Assembly (NCBI GenBank): GCA_937952135.1
Contig: CALFYL010000373.1
Span: 1-38,617, forward strand
Direction of reading: 5' to 3'
Origin: an uncultured Planctomycetia bacterium
GTDB lineage: Bacteria > Planctomycetota > UBA1135 > GCA-002686595
Length of the DNA stretch: 38,617 bases
The stretch's first letter is position 1. Each line of letters opens with the position of its first letter. Under the pieces are notes generated by a model, which saw only the letters and a program-made list of their open reading frames with translations, was not told the DNA's origin and did not search any database. Shown here in pieces: positions 16,971-25,753 of this stretch. The position numbers and the translations under genes were made by a program.

Positions 16971-18527
16971 GTGAAGATTCTCGAAGCTCGGGCCCTTTGC
17001 TCGAGCGCCGCCGCCGCGCTGATCGCGGTGAGCGCGGCCTCGGCGCAAATTTCCTTCGATCCGGCGATCACGTACGAGTGCGGCGCAAGTCCCAGGGACG
17101 TCGCCGTGGCGGACTTCGACTCCGACGGCTGGCCGGACTTCGCCGTCACGCTCGCGAGCCCCGCTCGGCTCAGCGTGCTGCGCAATCTGCAAGACGGCAC
17201 GTTCGGAGCGCCGGAGTTCCTCGACTTGAGCGGCGCTTCCGCGCTCGAAGCGCTCGTCGCCGTCGACTTCGATCTCGACGGGTTGATCGACCTCGGCGTG
17301 CTCTCGAGCGGAACCGACGAGGTGTGGGTGCTTCACAACCTCGGCAACGCGCACTTCGCACCGATCGCGCGCGCGCTCGTGGGCCACGGTCCGTGCGACC
17401 TGTCCGCCGGCGACATCGACGGCGACGGCGATTGGGACCTCGCCACGTCGAACCGCCTCGCGGGCACGGTGACCGTGATCCGCAACGACGGTGCGGGTCA
17501 GTTTGCGGTGAGCCAGACGCTCCCCGTCGGCGCCGGCCCGCGCGAGGTGCAGTTCGGGCACTTCGCCACCAAGCTCGGCGGCGCGGCGCCGCACGACCTC
17601 GCGGTGTCGTGCCACGACAGCCACGAGTTGTGCGTGCTGCGCAACGACGGAAGCGGGGTGTTCCTCCCGCTCGTGTCGCTTTCCGTCCCCGGCGCCGCCA
17701 ACCCCGAAGGTCTCGTCTCCGGCGACTTCGACGGCAACGGCAGCGAGGACCTCGCCGCGTGCTTCTCGGAGGGAACGAACCACAAAGTCGGCGTCTTCTA
17801 TCAGACGCACCACGGCGTGTTCGGCGCGGCGGTGTGCTTCAACGTCGGTTCGGTGCACCCCGCCGACATCGTCGCCCGCGATTTCGATCTGGACACGCGG
17901 CTCGACGTCGCCTTCGTCAGCACCGCGATCAGCCGCGTGACCGCGTTGCGGCGCCTCGAGGGCGGTCTCTTCGGCATGCAAGGCATGTTCGACCTGCCGG
18001 GACCCGGCTCGAGCCACATGACCGGCGGCGACTTCGACCGCGACGGCCTGCCCGACCTCGTTGCGACCAACGACGGCGCCGCGAGCATCTCGCTGCTGTT
18101 CAACTCGCGCACGAACCCCACGAACTACTGTTACGGCGCGCCGAACTCCACCGGCGTCGGGGCCCGCATCGGTTCGTCGGGCGGCGTCAGCCTCTCGACG
18201 GGCAAGCTCGTGATCTGGGTCGACCAGGCGCCGCCGATGATGCCGGGCCTGTTCTTCTACGGCCGCACTCCGACCGTCACTCCGTTCGAGCACGGCTATC
18301 TCTGCGTGGCGCCGCCGATCCTTCGCCTGCGGCCGGTGGTGTTCACTTCCCGAGACGGAACCGCGCAGTTCGTGCCGAATCTCCGCAGCCCGCCGCTCGG
18401 TAGCGGACCGACCGCGCTCACCGCGGGTTCGGTGTGGAACTTCCAGTTCTGGTACCGCGACATCGTCGCGGGCGGCCGCAACCACACCAACCTCTCCGAC
18501 GGCCTGCGGATCCTGTTCGAGCCGTAG
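16971..18527 (+). CDS. Secreted FG-GAP/VCBS repeat protein with divergent YC-type C-terminal module
   Basis: A 518-residue exported protein starting with GTG. The signal peptide covers 1-25 (CSSAAAALIAVSAASAQ). The body to about 380 is an integrin-like propeller of FG-GAP/VCBS repeats with calcium-loop motifs: DFDSDGWPD, DFDLDGLID, DIDGDGDWD, DFDGNGSED, DFDLDTRLD and DFDRDGLPD. These alternate with VLRNxxxGxF strands. From Tyr386 (18126-18524) it ends in a divergent version of the C-terminal module found in three other proteins here: YCYGAP, GLFFYG, PFEHGYLCV, FQFWYRD and a final LFEP. It lacks the GC and CSG cysteines of the other copies. Such propellers usually bind ligands at the surface; no partner is evident. 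Confidence 0.85.
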   Translation: MKILEARALCSSAAAALIAVSAASAQISFDPAITYECGASPRDVAVADFDSDGWPDFAVTLASPARLSVLRNLQDGTFGAPEFLDLSGASALEALVAVDFDLDGLIDLGVLSSGTDEVWVLHNLGNAHFAPIARALVGHGPCDLSAGDIDGDGDWDLATSNRLAGTVTVIRNDGAGQFAVSQTLPVGAGPREVQFGHFATKLGGAAPHDLAVSCHDSHELCVLRNDGSGVFLPLVSLSVPGAANPEGLVSGDFDGNGSEDLAACFSEGTNHKVGVFYQTHHGVFGAAVCFNVGSVHPADIVARDFDLDTRLDVAFVSTAISRVTALRRLEGGLFGMQGMFDLPGPGSSHMTGGDFDRDGLPDLVATNDGAASISLLFNSRTNPTNYCYGAPNSTGVGARIGSSGGVSLSTGKLVIWVDQAPPMMPGLFFYGRTPTVTPFEHGYLCVAPPILRLRPVVFTSRDGTAQFVPNLRSPPLGSGPTALTAGSVWNFQFWYRDIVAGGRNHTNLSDGLRILFEP

Positions 18528-18533
18528 CGCGAC

Positions 18534-18630
18534 GTACGGAGCCAGAGCAAATTCGCCCCGCTAACTCCAGGAACGCCGGCGCCAACGGCCGCGGCTGAGT
18601 TAGCGGGGCGAATTTGCTCTGGCTCCGTAC
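18534..18630. repeat. Perfect 34-bp inverted repeat (REP-like palindromic element)
   Basis: Arms 18534-18567 and 18597-18630 are exact reverse complements, each containing GGAGCCAGAGCAAATTCGCC. They are separated by a 29-base GC-rich spacer. Similarity to the half copy at 23908-23953 extends outward to the TAG stop at 18525, so the element begins directly at the end of the FG-GAP gene. The right arm ends 20 bases before the next start codon. In RNA it would form a very stable hairpin and could act as a terminator or 3'-end stabiliser. No transposase is nearby; it could be a REP or MITE mobilised in trans (inference). Confidence 0.9.
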
Positions 18631-18650
18631 ACCCCGTTAATTTGGCGCGC

Positions 18651-19604
18651 GTGAAGCTTCCCAGCTCTTTCAAGCGCGTTTGGATCCTCGCTCTGCTCTC
18701 GCTCGCCGCGCCGGCCCTCGCGGGCGCGGACGAGTGTGTCGAGTGCACGTCGAAGAAACTCTGCGACCCGCACGGCGTGCTCGAACGCAACACGCTGCGC
18801 GAGGCCAACGCCGCGTGGAAAAAGGCGGCGCCCGCTGAACGCGTGGAGTGGCTCGGGAAGGTCGCCGCGCTCACGGCTGCGCACGACAACGCTCCGTCGA
18901 GGGCGGTCGTGACGTTTCTCGCGCGCGCGGTCGAGGACGACGACGAAGGCGTGCGCGAGCGCGCGCTCGACTTGCTCGCGACAGGTCAACATCCCGAAGC
19001 CTCGTTGAACGTCTTGACCGCCGCGCTCGACAAGCAGCTCGCGTGGCAAGACAAGCCGCCGCCGAAGATCGACGAGAAGCTGCGGCTCAGCACCAAGCCG
19101 CTTGAGGAGATGACTGCGAAGGAGCACGAAGAACAGCGCAAGCGGCTCAACGGTCTGATCGCGGAGGGGAATCGGATCGCTGCGTACTACGAAGATCTCC
19201 TGCGGCGCCACGCGGAGTGCGCCCGGGTGCTCCGACGGATCGCGAGACGCGGTGACGAGTCGGCCCGGGCGACGACGCTTTTCTACTTCAAGCGCTCGAG
19301 CCGCTACTGCGTGGGCGCGGGCTGCGGCGACTGCTCGGCGGCGCTGCTCGAACTCGGAGATCACAAAGCGTTCGAGCTCGTCATCGCTGCGCTCGACAGC
19401 TACGACGGAGACGGACGCCCCACAGCCGAGAAGGGGCACGACGGCAAACCGAAGCGGATCTTCGGTGCTTCCGTCGTCGCCGCCCTCGACGCGGCGCGCA
19501 TCCGCTACCACCTGCCCGAAGCCAAACCACAGCCGAGCGGTCTTGCGCGCGACGTCTGGCGCGCGTGGTTGCGCGAGAACGGCGAAGCGCTCGGCGCGCG
19601 ATGA
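18651..19604 (+). CDS. Secreted helical-repeat (HEAT-like) protein
   Basis: A 317-residue protein with a signal peptide (VWILALLSLAAPALAGA). The mature start has clustered cysteines, DECVECTSKKLC, and a second cluster CVGAGCGDC lies near residue 220, which suggests disulfides or a metal site. Between them are helices with HEAT-like spacing (RAVVTFLARAVEDDDEGVRERALDLLATG). GTG 18651 is chosen over an in-frame TTG at 18642, since neither has a good Shine-Dalgarno and GTG starts the signal peptide directly. It heads a tight plus-strand cluster, and its stop overlaps the next start in an ATGA. I do not recognise a family beyond the repeat type. Confidence 0.75.
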   Translation: MKLPSSFKRVWILALLSLAAPALAGADECVECTSKKLCDPHGVLERNTLREANAAWKKAAPAERVEWLGKVAALTAAHDNAPSRAVVTFLARAVEDDDEGVRERALDLLATGQHPEASLNVLTAALDKQLAWQDKPPPKIDEKLRLSTKPLEEMTAKEHEEQRKRLNGLIAEGNRIAAYYEDLLRRHAECARVLRRIARRGDESARATTLFYFKRSSRYCVGAGCGDCSAALLELGDHKAFELVIAALDSYDGDGRPTAEKGHDGKPKRIFGASVVAALDAARIRYHLPEAKPQPSGLARDVWRAWLRENGEALGAR

Positions 19605-20560
19605 ACCGGCCGCTCGCGCCGAGCCTCGCGCTGCTGAGCTTCTGCACCAGCCTCGTGCTTGGCGCTTGCCTCGCACCGCCCGTGGTGCGCGTGGCCGGGA
19701 CTCGCGAAGTCGATCCCACGAAGCTGCTCGACTCCAAGTCACAGGCCGAGCTCGTCGAACTCGACGTCGAGCCGGGCGTCACACTCCGCGGCCTCTACGT
19801 GCATGCGAGCGACACAGGGCCGCTGCTCGTGCATTTCATGGGCTCGGGCGGCTCGGTGACGACCGGCGCCGAGTTCGAGTGGATGACCTACGGCATGAGC
19901 TCCTTCGCCGTCAGCGCTCACTCGGACTGCAATTCGCTCGCCATCGACTACCGCGGCGTGGGCGCCTCGTCGGGCGCGCGAGACGCGGGCAAACTGCCCG
20001 TGGACGCATGGGCGATCTGGTGCGAAGCGATGCGGCGCGCAAAAGGCGACTCGCGGCGCATCGTGCTCCGCGGGTGCTCGCTCGGAACGCTGGCTGTGGC
20101 CTCGATCCTCGAACGCGGCGCCAACCCGCGCGGAGCGCTGCTTTTCGCGCCCGTTCGCGCCGAAAGCCTGGTCCGCAACTGGCTGCAGCAGTATCACGGC
20201 GGGGTCGCCGCGAATTTGCTGAGCCCTTGGTTCCGCAAGCCGCTCGAACTCTCGCTCGAGAACGCGGTCGCGGGTGCGCGCTGCCCGGTCGCCGCCGTCG
20301 TCGGCAGCGAAGACCGACTCCTGTCGCTGCGCGAGAAAGAGCTCCTCGCGCCGCTGGTTCGAGCGTCGGGCGGCTGCTGGCTCGAGACGTCCTACAACCA
20401 CATCGAACTGGTCGAACAGTTCTGCGGGATCGGCAACGAGGAGTTCGACACGCTCGAAGCGCTCTTTCCGGAGCACGCCTTCGGATTGTTCGGCGAGATG
20501 CGGCGCAACATGCGCGCGACCCGGAATGCAATGCGGGCAGCGAGCAAAGTGCGGCCGTAG
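19601..20560 (+). CDS. Alpha/beta-hydrolase lipoprotein
   Basis: A 319-residue envelope protein. The N-terminus ends in the lipobox LVLGAC, so it should be lipid-anchored. The body follows the alpha/beta-hydrolase plan: a strand with the oxyanion region LLVHFMGSGGSVTTG, then SLAIDYRGVGASSG, the nucleophile elbow RGCSLGT (GxSxG), an acid region VAAVVGSEDRLLS and a final YNHIELV with the histidine. The Ser, Asp and His of a catalytic triad can therefore all be placed. The layout resembles the BAAT/FrsA-like or serine aminopeptidase S33 group. Its substrate is unknown. The ATG overlaps the stop of the previous gene, which points to coupled translation. Confidence 0.82.
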   Translation: MNRPLAPSLALLSFCTSLVLGACLAPPVVRVAGTREVDPTKLLDSKSQAELVELDVEPGVTLRGLYVHASDTGPLLVHFMGSGGSVTTGAEFEWMTYGMSSFAVSAHSDCNSLAIDYRGVGASSGARDAGKLPVDAWAIWCEAMRRAKGDSRRIVLRGCSLGTLAVASILERGANPRGALLFAPVRAESLVRNWLQQYHGGVAANLLSPWFRKPLELSLENAVAGARCPVAAVVGSEDRLLSLREKELLAPLVRASGGCWLETSYNHIELVEQFCGIGNEEFDTLEALFPEHAFGLFGEMRRNMRATRNAMRAASKVRP

Positions 20561-20618
20561 GCCGCGTTGTGAGCACGAGAAGTCGGAGCGCTCGCGGCAC
20601 GTCGCTATCCTGCGCCGG

Positions 20619-21344
20619 ATGAGCGATACCGCGGCGCAGGCCAAACACATCGTGCGCGAGCACGCGCGCGCCGTCGACGCACTCCACTTCGCAGCGCCGA
20701 CGACGCACGTCTACAACCCGCTGGTCTACGCGCGGCGGCCGCTCGAGCTGTACCTCGAGCGCTACGCGCGGCCCGGCGTGCGCGGCTTGATGCTCGGAAT
20801 GAATCCGGGGCCGTATGGAATGGCGCAGACCGGCGTGCCGTTCGGAGAGGTGTCGATCGTCCGCGATTGGCTGGGACTCGAGGCGCCGGTCGAGCGGCCG
20901 CCGAACGAGCATCCGAAGCGGCCGGTCGAAGGCTTCGCGTGCGAACGCAGCGAAGTCAGCGGGCAGCGCTTGTGGGGGCTCGCGCGCGAGCGCTCCAAGA
21001 CTCCCGGCGCGTTCTTCGAGCAGCTGTTCGTGTGGAACTACTGCCCGCTCGTGTTCATGGAGGCGTCCGGGAAGAACCGCACGCCCGACAAGCTCGCCGC
21101 GGCGGAATGCGCGGCGCTGTACGAGGTCTGCGACGAGGCGCTGCGCAAGTTCGTGGCGTGGCTGAATCCGGGCATCGTGATCGGAGTCGGCAAGTTCGCG
21201 GAGGAACGCGCGAGGCTCGCGCTCGGAGCGAACGCGCCGCGCATCGGAACGGTGCTGCACCCTTCGCCCGCGAGTCCGATCGCGAACCGCGGCTGGGCGC
21301 CGCAGGCCGAGAAGCAACTGCGCGCGCTGGGAATCGAACTATGA
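20619..21344 (+). CDS. SMUG1-type single-strand-selective uracil-DNA glycosylase
   Basis: A 241-residue DNA repair enzyme that would remove uracil and oxidised pyrimidines from DNA to start base-excision repair. Motif 1, GMNPGPYGMAQTGVPFGEV (60-78), is the SMUG1 signature, and motif 2, HPSPASP (214-220), carries the catalytic-loop histidine. LFVWNYCPLVFME (136-148) matches the uracil-recognition strand with its asparagine. Length is usual for the family. SMUG1 is typical of animals but has a patchy set of bacterial homologues, including in Planctomycetota. It is preceded by a 58-base gap and overlaps the next gene in an ATGA, so it sits inside a cluster of envelope-protein genes with which it has no evident functional link. 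Confidence 0.92.
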   Translation: MSDTAAQAKHIVREHARAVDALHFAAPTTHVYNPLVYARRPLELYLERYARPGVRGLMLGMNPGPYGMAQTGVPFGEVSIVRDWLGLEAPVERPPNEHPKRPVEGFACERSEVSGQRLWGLARERSKTPGAFFEQLFVWNYCPLVFMEASGKNRTPDKLAAAECAALYEVCDEALRKFVAWLNPGIVIGVGKFAEERARLALGANAPRIGTVLHPSPASPIANRGWAPQAEKQLRALGIEL

Positions 21345-23911
21345 AGCGCTACCTCGTCGCCGTGGTGTTGGTGGTCGCGCTCGGTGGGGTGTGGTTCGCG
21401 ACCCGCCCAAGCGAGGGCGAAGCCGCAAGCGCTGACAGAGCGGTCGACACCGACCGCGCGACCGCCGAGAACCTCGAGCTCGCGTCGCCGATCGAGGCTG
21501 CGAAGCTGGACACGGACGCGGAACGCGCGAGCGTCGAAGTCGCGCTCGTCGCGCTGGCGCCCGCAGAAGCCGCGGAGCAAGTCGCGGTGCAGGAAGGGGG
21601 CCCGCTTTGCAGCGTTTTCGGAGTCGTCGCCGACGAAGCCGGCGCGCCGCTCGCGAACGTTGCGGTTCGGCTCTCCGCTTACCTACGGTGGTCGACGGAA
21701 GTCGAGGGACCCGCGCTCCAACCGGACGGGCGCATGCGCGGCTGGGAGCTCGAGACCGACGAAAGCGGCCGCTTTCGCTTCGACGCGCCCGTGCCCGACG
21801 GAGGCGCGATCCAAGCGCTCACGATCACGCCCGACCCGTACCACGACTCGCTCGTGGTGCGCTTCGGTCGCGACGGACGGCCGGCGCTCCAGGAAGGCGA
21901 GTTCGATCTCGGCACGCTGCGCCTCGCGTCCACCGGCGCGATCGCGGGCTACGTGCGCGACACGGCGGGGGTCGCCATCGAAGACGCGCGTACGCGCATC
22001 GGCGCCTCGCGCTCGACGACCTTCGAACGCGAAGCCAAGTCGGACTCGAGCGGTCGCTACGTGATCGGCCACATCAAGCCGGGCAGCTTCGGAGTGAATT
22101 GCGAGCACGAGGGGCATCTGTCGGAATTCCGCACTCCGTTCGAGGTCGTGGCCGGCCGCACGACGGAAAGCGTCGACTTCGCGCTGCGCACCGCGCCGAC
22201 GTTGAAGGGCCGCGTGATCGATGTGGACGGCGCGGCGCTCGAGGGGCTCCGCGTGTGGGGTTGGCCGCAGAGCAACGGAGCGGGCGCGGGCGCGACCACC
22301 GACGCCGAGGGCCGGTTCACGATCCAGCTTCCGCAGGATGAGCCCTACAACCTCGAAGTGAAGCTCGACAGCAGCGATGCGTTCGGTATCGGCGATCCCG
22401 ACAAGCACTACGCGCCGAATACGCACGACATCGAGCTCGTCGTGCCGCGTTCGGTGCTCGTAACCGTCGCCGTGGTCGACGGGGAGAGCGGCGCTCCGGT
22501 CGAGAGGTTCGGGCTGCAGGTGGAGCGCGGCGTCGACCCGGATGCGCCGAGCATGAAGAGCCCCGGCCTGGCATCCGCTCCGCAAGCGATCGCGCGTCCG
22601 GGCGGTGAAGCGAAGGTGCGCGTGCGGCCGAAGATCGACGAGTACTGGATCGTGGCGACGGGCTTCGACGAGGCGTTTGGGAAGTTCGAGCCGGAGCTCG
22701 TGGCGACGGGCCGGCTCGAAGTTCGTCTGCGTCGCGGCCAGTCGCTCGTAGGTCGCGCAACGTTGAACGGCGCGCCGTGCGCCAACGTGAGCGCGACGCT
22801 CGAGGTCGGCACGTTCGTGAAGCCCCGCGGCGGCGGCGAAGCGGCCTTCTCGCCGGAGAGCTACCGCACTCCGCAGTCGCTGCGCACGGGCGCGGACGGA
22901 CGCTTCCGCTTCGAAGGTGTTTCGCTCGGCCGCGCTCATCGCTTGAGCTTGCGCGCGGCGAGCGGTGAGAGCTTCGTGCTCGCGCCGGTGACGTCGAAGA
23001 AGGGCGTGCGCGAGCTCGACCTCGGCGACCTGGAGCTGCAGACGCCGGCCGCGATCGCGGGGCGCGTGCTCGCTCCGCCGAACCGCTCGCTCGCGGGATT
23101 CGTCGTGCGCCTCGACGGCTCTCGCTCGGGCGTCCAGCAAACAACCGACACCGAGGGCGCGTTCCGCTTCGACGGCGTCGCGCCCGGAAGCCATCAACTG
23201 TTCGTCGACTCCGTGCCGGGCCGCACGACGAGCGCCGGTCCGTTCGCTGTGGAACTCGCGCCGGGCGCTGTCGAGGCCATGGAGCTCGACCTGCGCGACA
23301 GAGGCACGTGCCAGGTCGCGCTCACCGTGCGCTTTCCCGACGCTCCCGCCAGAGGCTTTCACGTTGAGCTCCAACCCGAGGCGCCGAACTCGCGCTCGCA
23401 CCGGATCGGAGAACTCGACGAAACCGGGCGGGTCTCGTCGTGGGCGCCGGCCGTCGGACGAGCGCGCATCGCGATTCGCTCGCCGAACGGGACGAGCTTC
23501 CGGCACCCGACGGCCGTGCTCGACCTCACGCTCGACGCGCACATCGACGAGCGAATCGAGTTCGAGCTCGCGAGCCTCGCGCTCGTGCTTCCCGACTCGC
23601 TCACGCTGCCGAGCAACGCGTCGGTGTCGCTGAAGTTGAGCGCGCCCGGCGGCGAAAGCGCGTTCTCGGGGAGCGTCGATCCCCGCGCACTCGCCGACGG
23701 CGAAGGGACTTTCGACGGCCGCCGTCTGTTCCTCGAGCGCGTGCCGACGGGCGAATTCGAGGTCTCCGTGCAGATCTACGACCGCGACGCGCCGCCGGTG
23801 AAGCAGCAAACGTCGCCGAACTCCTGGACCTCGCGCACCGTGCCGGTCTTCGAGCAGTCGGCGAACGTGATGCTTTCCGTAGGCCGCACGTCGGAGCTGG
23901 CGCTGCGCTAG
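21341..23911 (+). CDS. Large membrane-anchored protein with repeated carboxypeptidase-regulatory-like domains
   Basis: An 856-residue protein. MKRYLVAVVLVVALGGVWFA is an N-terminal signal anchor, followed by an acidic Ala-rich linker to about 85. The rest is a string of beta-sandwich CarboxypepD_reg/SpaA-like repeats, each with the VxGxVxDxxGxPL opening and a TDxxGRFRF closing. Examples are SVFGVVADEAGAPL/TDESGRFRF, GAIAGYVRDTAGVAI/SDSSGRYVI, LKGRVIDVDGAAL/TDAEGRFTI, LVGRATLNGAPC/TGADGRFRF and IAGRVLAPPNRSL/TDTEGAFRF. Five are clear. It is the last gene of the cluster starting at 18651 and is translationally coupled to the glycosylase. It is a distant relative of the protein at 4875-6821. A structural or adhesive envelope role is an inference. 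Confidence 0.82.
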   Translation: MKRYLVAVVLVVALGGVWFATRPSEGEAASADRAVDTDRATAENLELASPIEAAKLDTDAERASVEVALVALAPAEAAEQVAVQEGGPLCSVFGVVADEAGAPLANVAVRLSAYLRWSTEVEGPALQPDGRMRGWELETDESGRFRFDAPVPDGGAIQALTITPDPYHDSLVVRFGRDGRPALQEGEFDLGTLRLASTGAIAGYVRDTAGVAIEDARTRIGASRSTTFEREAKSDSSGRYVIGHIKPGSFGVNCEHEGHLSEFRTPFEVVAGRTTESVDFALRTAPTLKGRVIDVDGAALEGLRVWGWPQSNGAGAGATTDAEGRFTIQLPQDEPYNLEVKLDSSDAFGIGDPDKHYAPNTHDIELVVPRSVLVTVAVVDGESGAPVERFGLQVERGVDPDAPSMKSPGLASAPQAIARPGGEAKVRVRPKIDEYWIVATGFDEAFGKFEPELVATGRLEVRLRRGQSLVGRATLNGAPCANVSATLEVGTFVKPRGGGEAAFSPESYRTPQSLRTGADGRFRFEGVSLGRAHRLSLRAASGESFVLAPVTSKKGVRELDLGDLELQTPAAIAGRVLAPPNRSLAGFVVRLDGSRSGVQQTTDTEGAFRFDGVAPGSHQLFVDSVPGRTTSAGPFAVELAPGAVEAMELDLRDRGTCQVALTVRFPDAPARGFHVELQPEAPNSRSHRIGELDETGRVSSWAPAVGRARIAIRSPNGTSFRHPTAVLDLTLDAHIDERIEFELASLALVLPDSLTLPSNASVSLKLSAPGGESAFSGSVDPRALADGEGTFDGRRLFLERVPTGEFEVSVQIYDRDAPPVKQQTSPNSWTSRTVPVFEQSANVMLSVGRTSELALR

Positions 23912-23953
23912 CGCGATGTGCGGAGCCAGAGCAAATTCGCCCCGCTATTCCAG
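23908..23953. repeat. Half copy of the 18534 palindromic element
   Basis: This segment repeats 18524-18570 almost exactly: TAGCGCGA-GT-CGGAGCC, the AGAGCAAATTCGCCCCGCTA core and TTCCAG. It contains only the left arm, so it cannot fold into the hairpin. It starts at the TAG stop of the preceding gene, as the full copy does. The minus-strand ribBA stop codon (TAG, 23945-23947) lies inside it, so part of the element has become coding sequence. Confidence 0.88.
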
Positions 23954-25180
23954 CGGCGGCAGGACGTGGCCCATCTTGTCGCGCTTCGTGCGCAGGTATT
24001 TGGTGTTCACCGGATTGGGCGCGGTGAAGAGCGGGACCTGGTCGACGAGCTCGAGGCCGTAGCCGCCGAGGCCCGCGATCTTCTTGGGATTGTTGGTGAG
24101 CAGGCGCATCTTGCGCACGCCGAGGTAGCGCAGGATCTGCGCGCCGAGGCCGTACTCGCGCAGGTCGGCGGGGAAGCCGAGCGCGGCGTTGGCTTCGACC
24201 GTGTCGAGGCCCTGGTCTTGGAGACGGTAGGCCTTGAGCTTCGCCTCGAGCCCGATGCCGCGGCCCTCCTGGCGCATGTAGACGAGCACGCCGTGCTTCT
24301 CGCGCCCGAGGATCTCGAGCGCCTTGTCGAGTTGCGGCCCGCAGTCGCAGCGCAGCGAGTGGAACACGTCGCCCGTCAGGCACTCGGAGTGCACGCGCAC
24401 GGTCACGACGCCGTCCACCGGAGTGCGCGGACCGTCGAGGCCCGGCCCCGGCATGCCGATGGTCAGCGCCATGTGCTCCTTGCCGTCGACCTTCGAGCGG
24501 AACAAATGCGCCGAGAACTCGCCGAACTTCGTCGGCAGCGGCGTGTCCATCTGCGTCGGCTCGACGAGGCGCTCGTGCTTGCGCCGGTACGCGATGAGGT
24601 CCGCGATGGTGCAGATCTTGAGTCCGTGCTTCGCCGCGAACAGCTCGAGCTCGGGCATGCGCGCCATCGTCCCGTCGTCGTTCATGATCTCGCAGATCAC
24701 GCCCGCCGGCGGCGAACCGCACAGCTCCGCGAGGTCGACCATGCCCTCGGTCTGTCCGCCGCGCACGAGCACGCCGCCTTCCTTGGCGCGCAACGGAAAC
24801 ACGTGCCCGGGTCGCACGAGGTCGCGCGCCGTCGCACCCGGCGCCGCCGCCGTGCGGATCGTGTGCGCGCGATCCGCGGCGCTGATGCCCGTCGTCACGC
24901 CGCTCGCCGCTTCGATCGAAACGGTGAAACCCGTGCCCATGCGGCTCGTGTTCTTCGGGCTCTGCGGTTCGAGCTCGAGGCGCTCGCACAGCTCGGCGGC
25001 CATCGGCAGACAGATCAACCCGCGCGCTTCCTTCGCCATGAAGTTGATCGCTTCGGGCGTGACGTGCTCGGCGAGCATCGCGAGGTCGCCCTCGTTCTCC
25101 CGGCCGGGGTCGTCGACCAGGATCACCATGCGGCCGCGTTTGAGGTCGTCGAGGATCTCGGGGATGGGGCTGATCGGCAT
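23945..25180 (-). CDS. ribBA: Bifunctional 3,4-dihydroxy-2-butanone-4-phosphate synthase / GTP cyclohydrolase II
   Basis: A 411-residue riboflavin biosynthesis enzyme that supplies both precursors of the pathway from ribulose-5-phosphate and GTP. The N-terminal RibB domain (about 1-205) has DDPGRENEGDLAMLAEHVTP with its acidic metal ligands, SRMGTGFTVS, and GHVFPLRAKEGGVLVRGG with TEGMVDLA. The C-terminal RibA domain has the zinc cluster SECLTGDVFHSLRCDCG (C-x10-C-x-C), the catalytic MRQEGRGIGL and the TNNPKKIAGL end. Both active sites look complete. ATG 25180 is preferred over an in-frame codon at 25207 because AAGGAG lies eight bases upstream of it. No RFN (FMN) riboswitch is visible upstream. 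It converges on the plus-strand cluster; its last codons lie in a repeat half copy. Confidence 0.96.
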   Translation of the reverse strand: MPISPIPEILDDLKRGRMVILVDDPGRENEGDLAMLAEHVTPEAINFMAKEARGLICLPMAAELCERLELEPQSPKNTSRMGTGFTVSIEAASGVTTGISAADRAHTIRTAAAPGATARDLVRPGHVFPLRAKEGGVLVRGGQTEGMVDLAELCGSPPAGVICEIMNDDGTMARMPELELFAAKHGLKICTIADLIAYRRKHERLVEPTQMDTPLPTKFGEFSAHLFRSKVDGKEHMALTIGMPGPGLDGPRTPVDGVVTVRVHSECLTGDVFHSLRCDCGPQLDKALEILGREKHGVLVYMRQEGRGIGLEAKLKAYRLQDQGLDTVEANAALGFPADLREYGLGAQILRYLGVRKMRLLTNNPKKIAGLGGYGLELVDQVPLFTAPNPVNTKYLRTKRDKMGHVLPPLE

Positions 25181-25753
25181 TTCGAGCGCTCCTTGGCAAC
25201 GCTCCAACGTAGCTCACAGGGGCATCAAACGCGCGCCCGGTCCGCGGGGCTTGTCACGCGAGCAGCCTCGGGTGCGGCGCGCCGCCGAAGCGCGGGGCGC
25301 GGCCGCCGCCGGAGTTCGCGAGTGCGAGCGGGGTCGAGACCCGGGGCGCGGCCGCGGCGAAGGAGCTCGGCGCCACGGCGAAGGCGGCCCGAATGATCGA
25401 TTCGCAAGTTCGTGCCATGGATCCGCGGCTCGCGCGGAACCCTGCGACCCCGCGCTCCATCATCGTAGTCGTGCGCGCGAGACGGCACGCCGCGAGGCGA
25501 GAGCGGCTCGATGCACCCGTGAAGGAGATCGAGCCCTCGACGGCGAGGCGGACCGTGCTTCCGGCTGCGAAACCAACTGCGAAGGTAGTTCCAACTCAGC
25601 CCTCCGCCGCGCTCGAGCGGCGCCGACGGCCCGCCCCGATTCCCCGAGCCCGAGATACACTTTCCTGGATCCCACGCCACGGCCGGGCCCTTTTCGAGGG
25701 CTCCGTCGTGCTCGCCCAGCGCGACCCACACCCTGTCCGAGCGCTTCCTGTCC
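25181..25753. other. Gene-poor interval between ribBA and the first cytochrome gene
   Basis: About 570 bases between divergent genes. Several frames are open because of the GC content, the longest being 25225-25755 minus, but none shows a recognisable domain or a Shine-Dalgarno. A 69-codon minus frame at 25254-25463 starts MMERGVAGFRASRG and is Ala/Ser/Pro-rich, with no family match. Both divergent promoters should lie here, but no -35/-10 pair stands out. There is no riboswitch-like structure. It may be a decayed gene. Confidence 0.5.

Noticed and set aside
18534..18630. Insertion sequence with terminal inverted repeats
   Set aside because: The spacer is only 29 bases and carries no transposase, so it is called a palindromic repeat element.
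25181..25400. FMN (RFN) riboswitch upstream of ribBA
   Set aside because: The conserved RFN blocks are absent from the sequence upstream of the ribBA start.
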